Of a stretch of 64,000 bases of DNA, positions 47,148 to 58,921 are shown piece by piece. Position numbers and translations under genes: made by a program. The stretch lies in contig NZ_JNJG01000005.1 of the NCBI RefSeq assembly GCF_000702705.1, positions 1-64,000 on the forward strand, written 5' to 3'. The notes under the pieces were generated by a model that saw only the letters and a list, made by a program, of their open reading frames with translations, did no database searches and had not been told where the DNA came from. Position 1 is the first letter of the stretch. Every line of letters begins with the position of its first letter. This DNA is from Mycoplasma simbae ATCC 49888 (GTDB lineage: Bacteria; Bacillota_I; Bacilli_A; Mycoplasmatales; Metamycoplasmataceae).

Positions 47148-50100
47148 ATGGGAAAGAAAAAGAATGCATTAGCAGTTCTTTCAGTAGTTGCTTCCGTTGC
47201 TACAACTACTGCAATAATGTTATACACATCGAGCTGCGTAAAAAAAGATAACACAGAAATATCAAAATACAATGCTTTGGATTATTATAATTTACTTTTG
47301 GCTAAAGATATTTCATTTATACATACTCACAAAACTACACCTCCAATCATTTTCAATAATATTAAAAATGATACAAAGAATGCAAAAGAGGTTTATACGC
47401 AAAATTATGACAAACGCGATAACTTATCTGGCGAAGATAATAAAAAATTGATTTCTCTTAACGAAAAAATTATAGAGCTAGAGAAACTATTAGCTGATTA
47501 TGCTCACAATGAATCAAATGCATTAGAAGATAAACTAGCTAAAATCGAAGCAAAAATACAAAGTAATTCCAATAAGATTATAAATGCCGATTCTGACTAC
47601 AACGCAATAGAAAATATCTATGTGAATTCAGAAAATATTGCCAATAAAGATTTATCCGACATTGAAAAAGAAATAAGCCAAAGTTCAAATAGCGATTTGA
47701 TTGAACGTTTTAAAAAAGCCAATGTTAATAACCAAAACAACATTACCGATGCGCTAAACAAATACAAAGACTTAGCTAAAAAAGAAATAGAAACTTTTGA
47801 CAACATAAATAATGAGCAAAAGCAAAACTTCAAAAATGATATCCAAAATGCCAATTCAATAATTAAAGTTAAGGAAATTTTGGATAAGGCCAAAAAAACA
47901 AATAATGCCGAGATTAATTCGTTAAATGAGCTAGAAAAAAGAGTTAATACTAACGAAAAAAGGCTTATAGATGATTCATTGGGTTATGACGCAATCGAAG
48001 CTATAATGAACGATTCAGTTTTGATAAAAGAAAGAGAAATACCAAAACATAACGATTTTGTTCAAGTTAGCGACAATAAAGCTTTAAAAGCACAATATGT
48101 CAATATAAAAACTAATAACGACCAAAATATTGCTGATGCTTTAGAAAAATATAAAGTTAAAGCAAAAGATGAAATTGACAATCTACAGCATTTAAACATC
48201 AATAAAAAAGCCAAATTTAAAGATGAAGTTGCTAAGGCAAATGGAATTGATGAAATTAAAGAAATTTTAAATAAAGCAAGAAATTCTACAGATACCCTCT
48301 CTGACCAGGTTGATGAATTAGAAAAAAGAGTCAACAACAATAAGGAATCGCTTTTAAATGAGCATATAAACACTGATCAAATTGAACAAATTTATTTAGA
48401 TTCTATAAAAATAAAAGAAACTGTTTTGCCAAGTATTTCAAGCAAAGTCAATGATAGCAATAATCAGGAACTAAAAGATAAAATCGCAAACATCACTACT
48501 CAAAATGATACAAATATTGAGCAAGCTCTTGATAAATATAAAGCTAAAGCAAAAGAAATAATTAATAATAACGCTGAAATAACTCAAAATAATAAAAAAC
48601 GTTATTCTAATGAAATTGATCATGCTCAAAACATAGAGCAAATTAAAGAAATCTTACGTAAAGTTGATAAGCCTTCAAGATTAAATGATGTTAACAAGGT
48701 ACTAGGAAAACTAGAACTAATTTCTCCTGAACACAAGCAAAAAGTGCAATCCCAAATAGACTCATCAACTGATATTAATCAAATTGAAAAATTAGCTGAT
48801 GACATCAAACAATTTGATTTGGATAAAAAGGAAGTTAAAAATATTATTGATAGTAGTGAATTATTAAATCAAAGTGAAAAAGCCAAATATATTAATGATT
48901 TAGTTAGCGCAGAAGACAAGAGCGTTGCAAATAACGTAAAAAATAAAATTGAAGAAACTATTAATAATAGATCAGACGCAATGAAAGAGCTAAATGCCAA
49001 ATACTTCATTCCGCAAGAATTAAAAAATAAATATTTAAGCAAGTTAATTCAAGGGACAAATACATCAAACCTTAAAAAAGAGATAGTTGCTGAATTTAAT
49101 ACTCGTTTTCAAGCAATCCAAAAAATCCATAATTTATCATTTGTGTCTGATAAAACTAAAAATGAATTTATTGAAGAAGCAAAAAATTCAGCTTTAGAAA
49201 ACACGGCTGAACAAATATACCAAAGAGCTTTTGAACTATCTGAAAAAACTAGAGAGGCAATACAACTAGTTTTAAATAAAAATGATTATTTATATGTTGA
49301 TGATAAAAACAAGCTGTTAGATGATATATTTACAATCGCAAAAACCGCTGAACAAGCACAGGCGTTAATTGATCAATACAAAGCAAAAAATAATGCTATT
49401 TTAGAAAAAATGAAGCTTATTAGTGAGGTTGAATCAAATCATAACTCATTAGAAGTATACAAATCTTTTTTACAATATAACTATTTTGATGTTAGCGAGT
49501 TAGAAAACGAATTTAATTTTGCTAAGAAATTAAAAGAAGTTTATGAAAAAATGTCGGCAGAAACGCAAATTAATTCTACAAAAATTGATGATTTAAAAAA
49601 TAAGTTGCGCAATACAAAATCTTTATTAGATATTGAAGATGCTGAATACGCATTGAGTGTTGAAAAATACAAAGTGCTAAAAAAACGTGAAATAGATTCT
49701 AGTTATTCACCTGAAAATTATTCTGTTAGTGAAGAAAACCGTAGTGTTTTTGAAAAAATAGATGCTGCAACCACTAAAGAACAAGTTGACCTAGCCGCAA
49801 TAAAAACATTTGATGCCGAAAACATTGAACACATTAAAGCTCAGGTCAAAGCCACTATATCTGTACTAGAATTTATTTCTAGAGACGAAAAAAACGGTAT
49901 TTATGATTCAATTATTAATCTTTCAAACAAAGATGCTATACAACAACTTTTAGAATCAACTCAAACAAAATCTAACGCCAAAAAACAACTTTGATCTAGT
50001 TTTTCTATTGAAAATTATCAAACCTATTATTCAGATTATTACGAAATAAATGAATATATCCTTTCAACATGAAAAGACAAATTTATTAAAGCTAATGCTG

Positions 50101-51011
50101 AAAGTGATTATCAAAAAGTCTTTGATGATTTGGTGCAATTAGAACAACGAAGAAAACAAATTCATACCACCCTTAAAACGCAATATCCAGGAACATATCC
50201 AAGCTCTGCTGAACAATATTGACGAACACCGCTTACGGTTGTTAATAATATTGAAAAATTGAACAAATTATTCAATGATTTAAGCAATTTTAAAGAAATA
50301 ACTACTCGTTACTTAAATGAATGATATGGATATCACTATAATGGTCCGGGCGGATACTTAGGTGTTGAAGCGAATGATCATCCAGTATTAAGTTACTTAA
50401 AATGATTGTGAGACGAAACCATAATCAGAGATAACATTAGTAAAAATGCTGAAAAAATTCTTGAATCTACTCGAGAAATACGAAATAATAATGAAATAGT
50501 AAACTACAATGACATTGCTTTATTAATGCGTACACAAAACCAATATGATGAAATGAAAATTTCATTAAACAAGGCGGTTGAAATAGAGCGACTACGCAAA
50601 AATGCTCAAGATGAGGTTGAGAATCTTTTTGCTGATGATCCAGACTGAAGATTTGAATATAATCAACAACTCATTCATTTATACAGTATTGAAAAACTCA
50701 ATAAATTTATTGAACATATAAGAGAATTTAGCGAAGTTAAAAAACAAACATTGCGTGATTTTGAAACCTTAAAAGACTTAACTAGTGGCGATAAATATCG
50801 TTTTAGAGAAGCAACGCGTAATGTCGATAATATAAGTGTTTTCAATAGAATAAAACAAAACTTTGTTGAGCTTGCTAACTCTAGAACCAGAGCAAAAGAG
50901 TTTATTTCTAGCTTGGACAATTTAGCTCCTGAGCAAAAATACTATTACACAAACCAAGTCAACTCAGCAAACGATAAATATTCTGTTGAAAGCATTATCG
51001 CTCAAATTTAA
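47148..51011 (+). CDS. GA7: largest family member, lipoprotein with three tandem ~125-residue repeats
   Basis: 1287 residues. Export segment AVLSVVASVATTTAIML ends in TSSC, lipobox Cys30. Residues ~125-510 contain three tandem repeats of about 125 residues (starts near 125, 263 and 388). Each has a helical first part (LEKRVNxNxxxL in repeats 2 and 3) followed by a GA-like module (ALxKYKxxAKxEIxxxxxL, then FKxExxxAxxIxEIKEIL). Diverged modules follow, and a Tyr/Pro/Gly-containing stretch near 1045-1085 (YHYNGPGGYLGVE) is unlike the rest and may form a separate fold. The end is NLAPEQKYYYTNQVNSANDK. Many TGA codons are Trp; no TAA/TAG inside. Upstream DNA is shared with GA6. Function unknown. 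Confidence 0.82.
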
Positions 51012-51016
51012 ACAAA

Positions 51017-51048
51017 AAAACAAGGCCTGAAATCGGACCTTGTTTTTG
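51017..51048 (+). terminator. Terminator of GA7
   Basis: Stem AAAAACAAGG / CCTTGTTTTT with an interrupted loop and T-run, directly after GA7. Confidence 0.75.
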
Positions 51049-51421
51049 TATTAAATGATTTGCCTAAAAATTTTAGTGTATGCAATTTATAGTTGTGATG
51101 AATGAGTTTAAATTCCGAAACTTTATAGAATTTATTTTTCGCAAAAATATGTAATTTTTTCAATAGGCATTTAATAATTCATTTTACTGCTTGAAAATTA
51201 GAATTTTAGAATGCAAAAACACTGTTGTTAATCATATTAATCTGCGTTAATTTTTATGTAAAATTCCTGAATTTGGAGCACTTTTCGGGCTTATTTTTTA
51301 GGCTGGATTTGATTTCATAAGTTTTTATAGTTTGTCTTTGTTTTCTAATATAATTAACGTTGTTGCAAAACAACTAAAATAAAATAAAATTCAATTTAAA
51401 TCTATAAGAATATGAGGGAAA
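51049..51421 (+). promoter_or_regulatory. Intergenic region upstream of the p37 operon
   Basis: 373 bases, very AT-rich, no gene or RNA recognised. TATAAT at 51349-51354 is a -10 candidate, about 67 bases before ATG 51422; no convincing -35. I looked for a TPP riboswitch, because p37 proteins bind thiamine compounds, and saw no conserved CUGAGA-type core. GAGGGAAA before the ATG is the ribosome site. Confidence 0.5.
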
Positions 51422-52705
51422 ATGAAAAAATTAAGTAAAAAATTTTTAATACCATCTGTGAGCACAGCGTCACTAGCTACTGTTGCATTTGGTTTAATTT
51501 CATCACAGTGTACAAACACTAAGGAAACAACTCCAGAAACAATCAAAACAAGTGGATATGCTGACTCATTTAACAAGTTAGCAAACAAAACCATTACCGC
51601 AGCTGGTGCATGAGCAGATGCTAGATTCTACGCCGGAGAACACGCATCAGAAATTGAAGTTATTGGTGCAACCAGCTATATTTCAAATGACGGTGTTCAA
51701 GCAAGACCAGGCCTAAAAGCTGGAGATATTAAAGCAATTCAACAATTATTAATTACTGCCGTTAATGATGCTCAAGCTGAGGCTAAATCAGGAACCGAAG
51801 GTAATTTAACATACACAGACAGCAAGAAAAAACTACAAAGTATTTTTAAAGTTTACAACCACGACGGTTATACACCAGTCGGATATGAATCACAAATTAC
51901 TTACGACGCAGAAGGAAATTCTAAAAAAGCATATGATCAAACACCTACAGGTGAAAGCGAATATGTTACATATACAGAAGCAACTAAAACTTTTGCAACT
52001 GTAGAAAATGCTAAAAAATTAAAAATCCAATTTATTCCTTCTTCAGATCCTACATTAGTACAAAAAGCGACTGAAAAATTGCAAGCATACATTGCTTCAA
52101 AAGGAATTACAAACATTGAAATTTCGGTTTCAAGTGACTATAACGCCGCTGCTTCAGCTTTAAAAGCAGGTTCAGTAGATGTTGCGTTTTTACCAATTGA
52201 CACATGAGCAAAACTATCAGGAAAATCAAGCTTTATTTTGCAAGCTGGTAGAAATGTACAAATTATTGACCCTTACCTAAGTAGAGAAAATACTTCAGCA
52301 CCTAAATTTACAGACGAAAAATTATTAGTTGAAGCATTTAATGGCTACAAGACATTCAATAACAACAATTTATACATTAACAAAGACGCGGCTTCAAACC
52401 CGCAAGCTGTTGCAAAAGGTTATTCAGCTGAAATCAAAGCACACGTTGACTCACTAGCAACAGGCGAAGAATTACCTAAAGTTGGTTTCTATCGTGCTTA
52501 CATTTACGCACGTAAAGATTCGCAATTATACAAACTTGTGATGAAAGCCTTATCAGAACAAGGTTCAAATTGAAAATTGAATTGAGAAGATGTAAGCGAA
52601 CATGTAGTTTACGGTTACACATCAACAACATCTGCAGGTTCATATGTTTACCCAGAACTTTGATTTAAAACTCACTTTACAGGTTTCAAATCATTTTTAA
52701 AATAG
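51422..52705 (+). CDS. p37/Cypl-type substrate-binding lipoprotein (phosphonate/thiamine family)
   Basis: 427 residues. Signal peptide with lipobox ISSQC, Cys30, so an extracytoplasmic lipoprotein. The mature part has the fold pattern of PhnD-like binding proteins: KLKIQFIPSSDPTLVQKATEKLQAY-type first strand near 205, AALKAGSVDVAFLPIDTWAKL near 245-265 (Trp by TGA), and a C-terminal VVYGYTSTTSAGSYVYP. This matches the M. hyorhinis p37 (Cypl) family, reported to bind thiamine pyrophosphate; which ligand this one takes is inferred. The next two genes are the ATPase and permease, as in the p37-p29-p69 operon. Confidence 0.9.
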
Positions 52706-52729
52706 TTGTTTTTAAGCGATTTACATAAT

Positions 52730-53656
52730 ATGAAAAAAGATATAAATAATAATTTAAACTCTCAAACATTAGCTCAAGATTGAAATATTGTTTGGGAAAA
52801 TGCATCTAAAGTTTACCCCAACGGGACAAAAGGATTGACTGATGTCAATCTTTCTATTAATCAGGGCGAGTTTGTTGCTGTTATTGGTTTATCTGGGGCA
52901 GGTAAAACAACATTAATTAAAACAGTTAATAAAATTAGCGGTATTACATCAGGAACTTTAAAGGTAGGTCCCTATTTAGTTAATGACTTAAAAGGCAAAA
53001 AATTAAGACAATTTAGAACAAAAGTTGGATTTATTTTCCAAAATTACAACCTTGTTGAAAACATCTCAGTTTTACAAAACGTTCTTTCAGCAAGATTGCC
53101 TCAAATGAACAAATTAAGAGCATTTTTTGGAGTATATAGCAAAAAAGATATTGAATTAGCTTATCAATGTTTAGCTAAAGTTAATATTTTAGAAAATGCT
53201 TATGATATGGCAAAAGATTTATCTGGTGGCCAAATGCAACGTGTTGCTTTAGCTAGAACACTAGCGCAAAAACCTAAAATTATTTTAGCCGATGAGCCAG
53301 TTGGTGCACTTGACCCAATCATGGCCAAAAGTGTTATGGACGGTTTTTTAGTGGCGAACAAATCAGAAAAAATTACAATTGTTGCCAATCTACACCACGT
53401 AGATTTAGCGTTGCAATACGCCGACAGAATTATTGGCGTTAAAAAAGGAAAAATTATTTTCAACGACAGTTGAGAAAAAGTAAATTTAGAACAATTAAAA
53501 GAAATTTACGGTGAAAAACTAGAACAATTCGACGAAGAACAATTCATTGAAAATAGAAGAAAAAGACAGATTATTCAAGACGAAGTCCTAGAAAAAATTA
53601 AATTATTGGACCAAAATAATGAACAAGATAGACAAAACCCAAACAGCCGAAAATAA
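52730..53656 (+). CDS. ABC transporter ATP-binding protein (p29-type)
   Basis: 308 residues. Walker A GLSGAGKTT near 52-60, Q-loop in FIFQNYNLVENIS, signature LSGGQMQRVALARTLAQ, Walker B IILADEPVGALD, and H-loop in NLHHVDLA. Closest in style to PhnC-type ATPases. The start ATG 52730 (MKKDINNN) gives a ~30-residue N-terminal extension read through a TGA Trp; no good ribosome site is seen, and coupling to p37 (stop 25 bases upstream) is likely. An acidic C-terminal tail of ~60 residues overlaps the start of the permease gene by 38 bases. Confidence 0.93.
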
Positions 53657-55808
53657 AAGTAAACTAAAGCTATTTGGCGAGTCTTTAGTAAACTATTTTA
53701 ATCCAAAATTTATTGATATTAACAATCAAAAAGTTACCAAACAATTTCCTTGATTAAAGATCTTTGGTGGCCTAATCATCTTCTTTGTAGTCATTACAAT
53801 TATTGTGGCTATCAAACCCGATTTTCAAAATTGAAATGAATTTTGAAGACAAATTGGACATTTTTTTGAAACGAATAAAAATGCAGAAATAGGTGCTACA
53901 TCATTTACGCCTTATGAAACATTTTTACGTAGTTTAGAGTATTTATGAACAACAATTTCCTATTCAATTTTAGGAACATTGTTAGGTATATTGATTTCTG
54001 TACCCACAGCTTTATTAAGTTCTAAAAACTTTATCAAAGATAAAATTATTTATCTGCCATTTAGAGTTATTATGTCAATCATTAGAGCTGTTCCGCCCGT
54101 TGTATTTGCGTTCATTTTCTTCTTTTTATTCTCGAAATCATTAGCAGCCACATTTTCAATCGCGATATTTGTTGCGTCACTAATGACTAAGTGATTATAT
54201 GAAGACTTGGATACATATGATATTAGTGCATATCAAGGTGCACAAGCAATAGGGAATAGTAAAGCACTAGCTTTCAAAAGTGCAATTTTGCCTTATTTGA
54301 TGAAAAGAATTGTTTCTTATGGATTTTATTCATTTGAAATGGTTGTTAGATTTGCAGCAATTTTATCAATTGTTGGAATTGGAACAATCGGACAATTATT
54401 ATCTGATCAATATGCTGTCGAAAACAATTTCTCTCATATGTCAATTGTTTTATGAGTTCTAATTGCTTTAATGATTATGATTGAGGCATTAAACTTTGCA
54501 ATCAAAAAATTTATTCTAGATTATTCACAAAAACACCCCAAAATTGATGAAAAATTACCATACGAACAACAATTAGCACAACTAAAACAGCAAAAATCAA
54601 AAATGTATATTTTCAAAATATTTATTATTTTGTTAATTGTTGCTTTAGTTATTGCTTCTTTAACCCAAATTGATTGATCTTTAGGTAACTCGATCAAAAT
54701 AAACCAATTCAAACACGGTATTAAAAAGTTATTTAGCCCTGACTGAAGTTTATTTGGTGGAGACTGATCATCAACTAAAACAAGCGTTATACCTCTTGGA
54801 ATTGAAGCATTTTTAGTTGCCATTGCTTCCTCAGTTATTGGTTTAATTTTTGCATTCGTTTTAGGTATTTTAGCAGCTAGAAATATTAATAAGTTTTTTG
54901 CATACCCATTTAAATTAATTATTATTGTTTTACGTGCAATTCCTGCTTTTACATTCGCATTATTATTCTTAATTCTTTCGAAAGATTCAAAATTATTTGC
55001 TGGTGTATTAGCTCTAGGTATTCACTCGATTGGTATGCTAGGAAAATTAATCATGGAATCTGTGGAAAAAATACCTAACAAAGTCTTTCACTCATTGGAC
55101 TCTCTAGGTGCAACTTGATTCCAAAAAGTAAAATTTATTGTTATTAAATCAATACTTCCTCAAGCTTTATCAAACTTTTTATACAGAGTCGAAATTAACT
55201 TCAAAAGTACTGTAGTTATTGGTGCTGTTGGAGCCAGTGATTTTGGTTTCCAAATCAGTACATATTCATCTGACACAAGCAACTGAGATAAATTGTCTTC
55301 ATACCTAATTTTTACAATTGTAGTTTTATTAGTGTTAGAGCAAATCTCAAATATTGTTCGCTCAAAACTGATGACAGGCTACTTTTTCACGCAAGATGTT
55401 TGATTTAAGAAATTAATGAAAAGAAAAATGATTATGAAATCATTAGCTATTTGTTTAGCAAATAACGATAAGTTTTTAAACGAATCTCGTTATGCAAAAT
55501 ACGTAATTGCAAAACACGAATTTGATAAATTATTTGTTTACAAATACTGATTAGAAAATTCAATAATTCCAAACACCGAAGCACTGAAAACACTGCAAAT
55601 TAACAAACAAGAATATCAAAAACTTTATCGCGACACATTAGCTAAAATTAAATCCGATATTGACGTTGTTTATAAACAAACATATGAATTAACAATGAAC
55701 AATCAAAGCAATGTTAAAAACATATTTAAGAAAACTAAGGTAGCTAAAAAATCAGCAAATATAGCTGTTGATCAATACTTTGAATCTTACGTTAAGGAGA
55801 TAGCATAG
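53619..55808 (+). CDS. ABC transporter permease (p69-type, two fused permease domains)
   Basis: 729 residues. Two copies of a binding-protein-dependent permease domain are fused: the first around 100-270 (EYLWTTISYSILGTLLGI, EDLDTYDISAYQGAQAIG as the coupling loop), the second around 390-590 (coupling loop ESVEKIPNKVFHSLDSLGA). About ten or more membrane segments are visible. The C-terminal ~120 residues are soluble and basic, of unknown role. ATG 53619 lies inside the ATPase gene, giving translational coupling. Many TGA codons are Trp. With p37 and the ATPase it forms a complete importer, probably for a thiamine-type or phosphonate-type ligand. Confidence 0.92.
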
Positions 55809-55809
55809 C

Positions 55810-56733
55810 ATGCACGATTTAACTGAAAAATTTATCAGATTTTGAGACTATATTCAAAAAGCTGACAATATAACAATCTGTACACATGTTGAACCAGATG
55901 GCGATACGCTAGGATCAGCAGTTGCCTTAAAACAGCTAATTTTATTGAATTTAAGCAATAAAAATGTAGAAATATCTGGCGGAGATTATCCAAGAAATTT
56001 ACTTTTTTTAGCAGACAAAAAAATCAAATTAGTTAGCAAAAAGTTTTTTGATAATTCCTTAAAAGTTGTTGTTGATACCTCAACAAAACGAAGAATTTTT
56101 GATCAAAGAGTCAAAACAGAAGAAGCAATTAAAATTGACCACCACCCTTTTGAAGGTCAATGACTATTCGAAATTGGTGGAGACTTTTGACCAGCAACAG
56201 GGCAAGTAATGACCAAAATGGTGATGGATTTAAACCTAAAAGTCAATGAGAAAATTGTTGAAGCTTTGGCAGTTGCTATAATTACAGATACTGAATTCTT
56301 CAAAGAAAGAAACGTTAATGAAGAAACCTTTGAATGCATGAAATTTTTGCTTGCAAATGGGTTAAATTACAATCTTTTATTGAAGAAAATGCAACTCAAT
56401 GCCAAAGAAAATAAGTTTATCTTTGATGCAATTAGTGGCCTAAAACAAAAAGGAATTGTTACTTATATTATTGTCGATGAAGTTGTTTCAAATGACGTTG
56501 CTAGACCCTTAGTTGCTAAATTTGCTGAAGTTTCTACAACTGAAGTTTCTTTAGCGTTCCTAAAAAGATCGCAGGGTGATTATCGTTGTGAAATAAGATC
56601 AAAAACAACATATGATGTATCAAAAGTAGCGAATAAATTTTTGGGTGGTGGACACTTGAATTCTTCAGGTTTTATTCAAAAAGATTTAAAGGAATTGAAT
56701 AAGGTTTTAAGTTTTATTAACAAAAATAAATAA
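55810..56733 (+). CDS. DHH-DHHA1 phosphoesterase (NrnA/MgpA-like nanoRNase or pAp phosphatase)
   Basis: 307 residues, cytosolic. Metal-site motifs: THVEPDGDTLGS (~24-35), VVDTS, the DHH motif in KIDHHPF and ITDTEFF. The C-terminal DHHA1 domain has FLGGGHLNSSG. This is the layout of NrnA-type enzymes, which degrade 2-5 nt RNAs or cyclic-dinucleotide products and 3'-phosphoadenosine phosphate. Three TGA codons are Trp. It starts one base after the permease stop, so it is the last gene of the p37 operon, although a functional link to transport is not evident. Followed by a strong terminator. Confidence 0.92.
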
Positions 56734-56746
56734 TAAATACAAGCTC

Positions 56747-56779
56747 AAAAAATCAACATCGCGCAGATGTTGATTTTTT
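56747..56779. terminator. Bidirectional terminator between DHH phosphoesterase and K+ channel
   Basis: Perfect 14-bp stem AAAAAATCAACATC / GATGTTGATTTTTT, loop GCGCA; strongest terminator in the window, serving both converging units. Confidence 0.92.
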
Positions 56780-56800
56780 CTCGTAATTTAAATTTGACTT

Positions 56801-57688
56801 TTATTTGTTGTGTGGATCATTATTTTTATCATTTTTAGTGTCAATTTGAGATTTTAATTCACTAATAAATCCACCGGCAATAACACCACTTGGAATTGCA
56901 AATATTCCAATACTAATGATTGAAAGGACAATAACCATGATTTTACCTGTTTGAGTTGCTGGGGTTAAGTCACCATAACCTATTGTTGTCATTGTTACCG
57001 TTGTAAAGTATATTGCTTTTAGAAATTGGTTGCCATCCGGTTCGAGCTGGCCATCTTTTTTCATAAATATACCTGTAGCCTTATCAACTTCTTCTGTATA
57101 GAAGATGATTGAGAAAATTAAAATAATGAAAATTATGAATATAAATGTGTAAAAAAGTACAACTTTTTCTTTTTTAAAGACATTAAACAAAGCAGCGAAA
57201 GGTCTAAAGAATTGTAGTAGCATAAACAAACGTAAAATTCTGATTAATGCTAAATATCTTAGTACTCAGCCTTGAGCACTGTTCAAACCGCTTAAAACAG
57301 CGATTTGATTGATCGCTGGTACGGCTATTAATAAAAGCAATAAACCAACAAAGCTAAACGGGAATTTAATTACATTTCAAAGTGGACGCTTACCCTTATA
57401 TGAAATTATTAACCAGAACGAAAAATCAGCTAAAGTTAGTATCAAAACCAGCAATTCATTAATGGCGAAAAGAACCTTCATTCATGGATAACTAGTTAAA
57501 AATTCAGCTGTAGCCGCCACTGAACTAAGAGATAATCCATAAACAAAAATCAATAAAAACATGTATAAAGTTCTGAAAAATCTAGTGATTTTGACATACT
57601 TATCATCTATTTTTGATGTGTCTTTGCTTGAGGTTACTATTACTTCGAGAATATTCCTAAAGGTATTTCAATTTTTTTTGTGTTGCAT
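56801..57688 (-). CDS. Voltage-gated-type potassium channel subunit
   Basis: 295 residues with six membrane segments. The pore has the selectivity filter TMTTIGYGDLTPAT near 230-243, preceded by the pore helix FLKAIYFTTVTM. An S4-like segment with repeated arginines (LRYLALIRILRLFMLL, then FFRPF) lies before the S4-S5 linker, so it is of Kv type, but there are only about four positive charges. The C-terminus is a short acidic/basic tail. Several TGA codons are Trp, including the one upstream of S4. No ribosome site; TATAAT lies 6 bases before ATG 57688 (leaderless). Monocistronic. Confidence 0.88.
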
Positions 57689-57694
57689 GCTTTA

Positions 57695-57700
57695 ATTATA
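57695..57700 (-). promoter_or_regulatory. -10 hexamer of the K+ channel gene (predicted leaderless)
   Basis: TATAAT on the minus strand with a 6-base spacer to ATG 57688. Confidence 0.6.
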
Positions 57701-57710
57701 AAGCAAACAA

Positions 57711-57731
57711 AAAATGGGTCTAACCCATTTT
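57711..57731 (-). terminator. Terminator of pta-ackA
   Basis: Perfect 9-bp stem AAAATGGGT / ACCCATTTT, 3-base loop, overlapping the ackA stop. The minus-strand T-run lies just upstream of the channel promoter. Confidence 0.75.
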
Positions 57732-58920
57732 ATTTGTGTTTTTTGATTAATTCTTTTGCGTAACGAGCAATAACAATTTCTTCATCAGTTTTGACTTTGT
57801 AAATTGGGAATTTTGAACCAGTTGTTGAAATTTCAAGAAAATCATCATAGTCTTGTTTATTTTTTGGTGCTGACAATTTAAAACCAAAAGCGTGCAATCC
57901 TTTAACAACCATATCTCTAACTATTGTGTCATTTTCACCAATACCAGCTGTAAAAACTAATGCGTCAATACGTTCACCAATTTTATTTAGATAGCTTGCG
58001 ACATAGTCAACTACACGAGCCACAAAGATGTCAATAGCAAGTTTTGCTCTTGGATTTGTTTTGTACACAGCGTGTAGGTCTCTAATATCGTTTGATACAC
58101 CAGAAACCCCAAGTAGACCTGATTTTTTAACCATCATGTCTTGAACTTCTTGAATGTCTTGTCCTTCAACTCTAACTAAATAATCGGTAATTCCAGGGTC
58201 AATAGCACCAGGGCGTGTACCCATCATTAAACCGTCAAAAGAGCTAAATCCTACTGAAATATCATATGAATTTGAGTCTTTTACAGCACAAACTGAACTA
58301 CCTGAACCAAGGTGAGCTACAACAATATTGATTTTTTTCTTGTTCAATACTTTTTGCATTTTTCTGGTTATATAATCATGGCTCAAACCGTGGTAGCCAA
58401 ATTTTTTGATGTGGAACTTTTCAGCTCATTCATGATTAATTGGGAATGTTTGGTTAATTAAAGGCAATGTTGTGTGGAAAGCTGTATCTTGACAAATTAC
58501 CTTAGTAACTTTTGGTAAAGCTGCTTCAAATCCTTCAACTGCGTCTAATGTAGCGGGAGCGTGCAAAGGAATAAATTTAGCTGCCTCTTGAATACCGGCT
58601 TTAACTTTTTCATCATAAATTACTGGTGATAAAAAGTCATGGCCTGCATAAGGAGTTCTAAATCCAACAACTGCAATCTCACTATAATCTTTAATTACGC
58701 CGTGTAGCTCTCATAATTTTAAAAGTTGTTCAACAGCAGTGGTGTGATCTGGTAAATCCACTTTGTGTTCATAAGTTCCTGAGTAAGTTTTAATAATAAT
58801 ATTGCCATCAAGTCTGATTCTTTCACACAATCCTTTGGCCAATAATTCTAATTTTGTGTATGAATATAAAGCTCATTTTAAACTTGAGCTTCCAGCATTA
58901 ACAGTTAAAATTTTTCTCAT
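57730..58920 (-). CDS. ackA: Acetate kinase
   Basis: 396 residues; makes ATP from acetyl phosphate. ASKHA-fold marks: VNAGSSSLKW at the N-terminus, FHTTLP and YHGLSHDYIT in the middle, VAHLGSGSS (phosphate loop) and GTRPGAIDPGI, then FTAGIGEND near the C-terminus. Several TGA codons are Trp. ATG 58920 is one base after the pta stop. Normal length for the family. Confidence 0.97.
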
Positions 58921-58921
58921 A

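Noticed and set aside
29475-51011. CRISPR array or insertion sequence in the repeated region
   Set aside because: Repeats are protein-level, diverged and not spacer-like; no transposase or terminal inverted repeats were seen anywhere in the window.
51049-51421. TPP riboswitch upstream of the p37 thiamine-type transporter
   Set aside because: No conserved CUGAGA-type core or paired arms were found in the leader.
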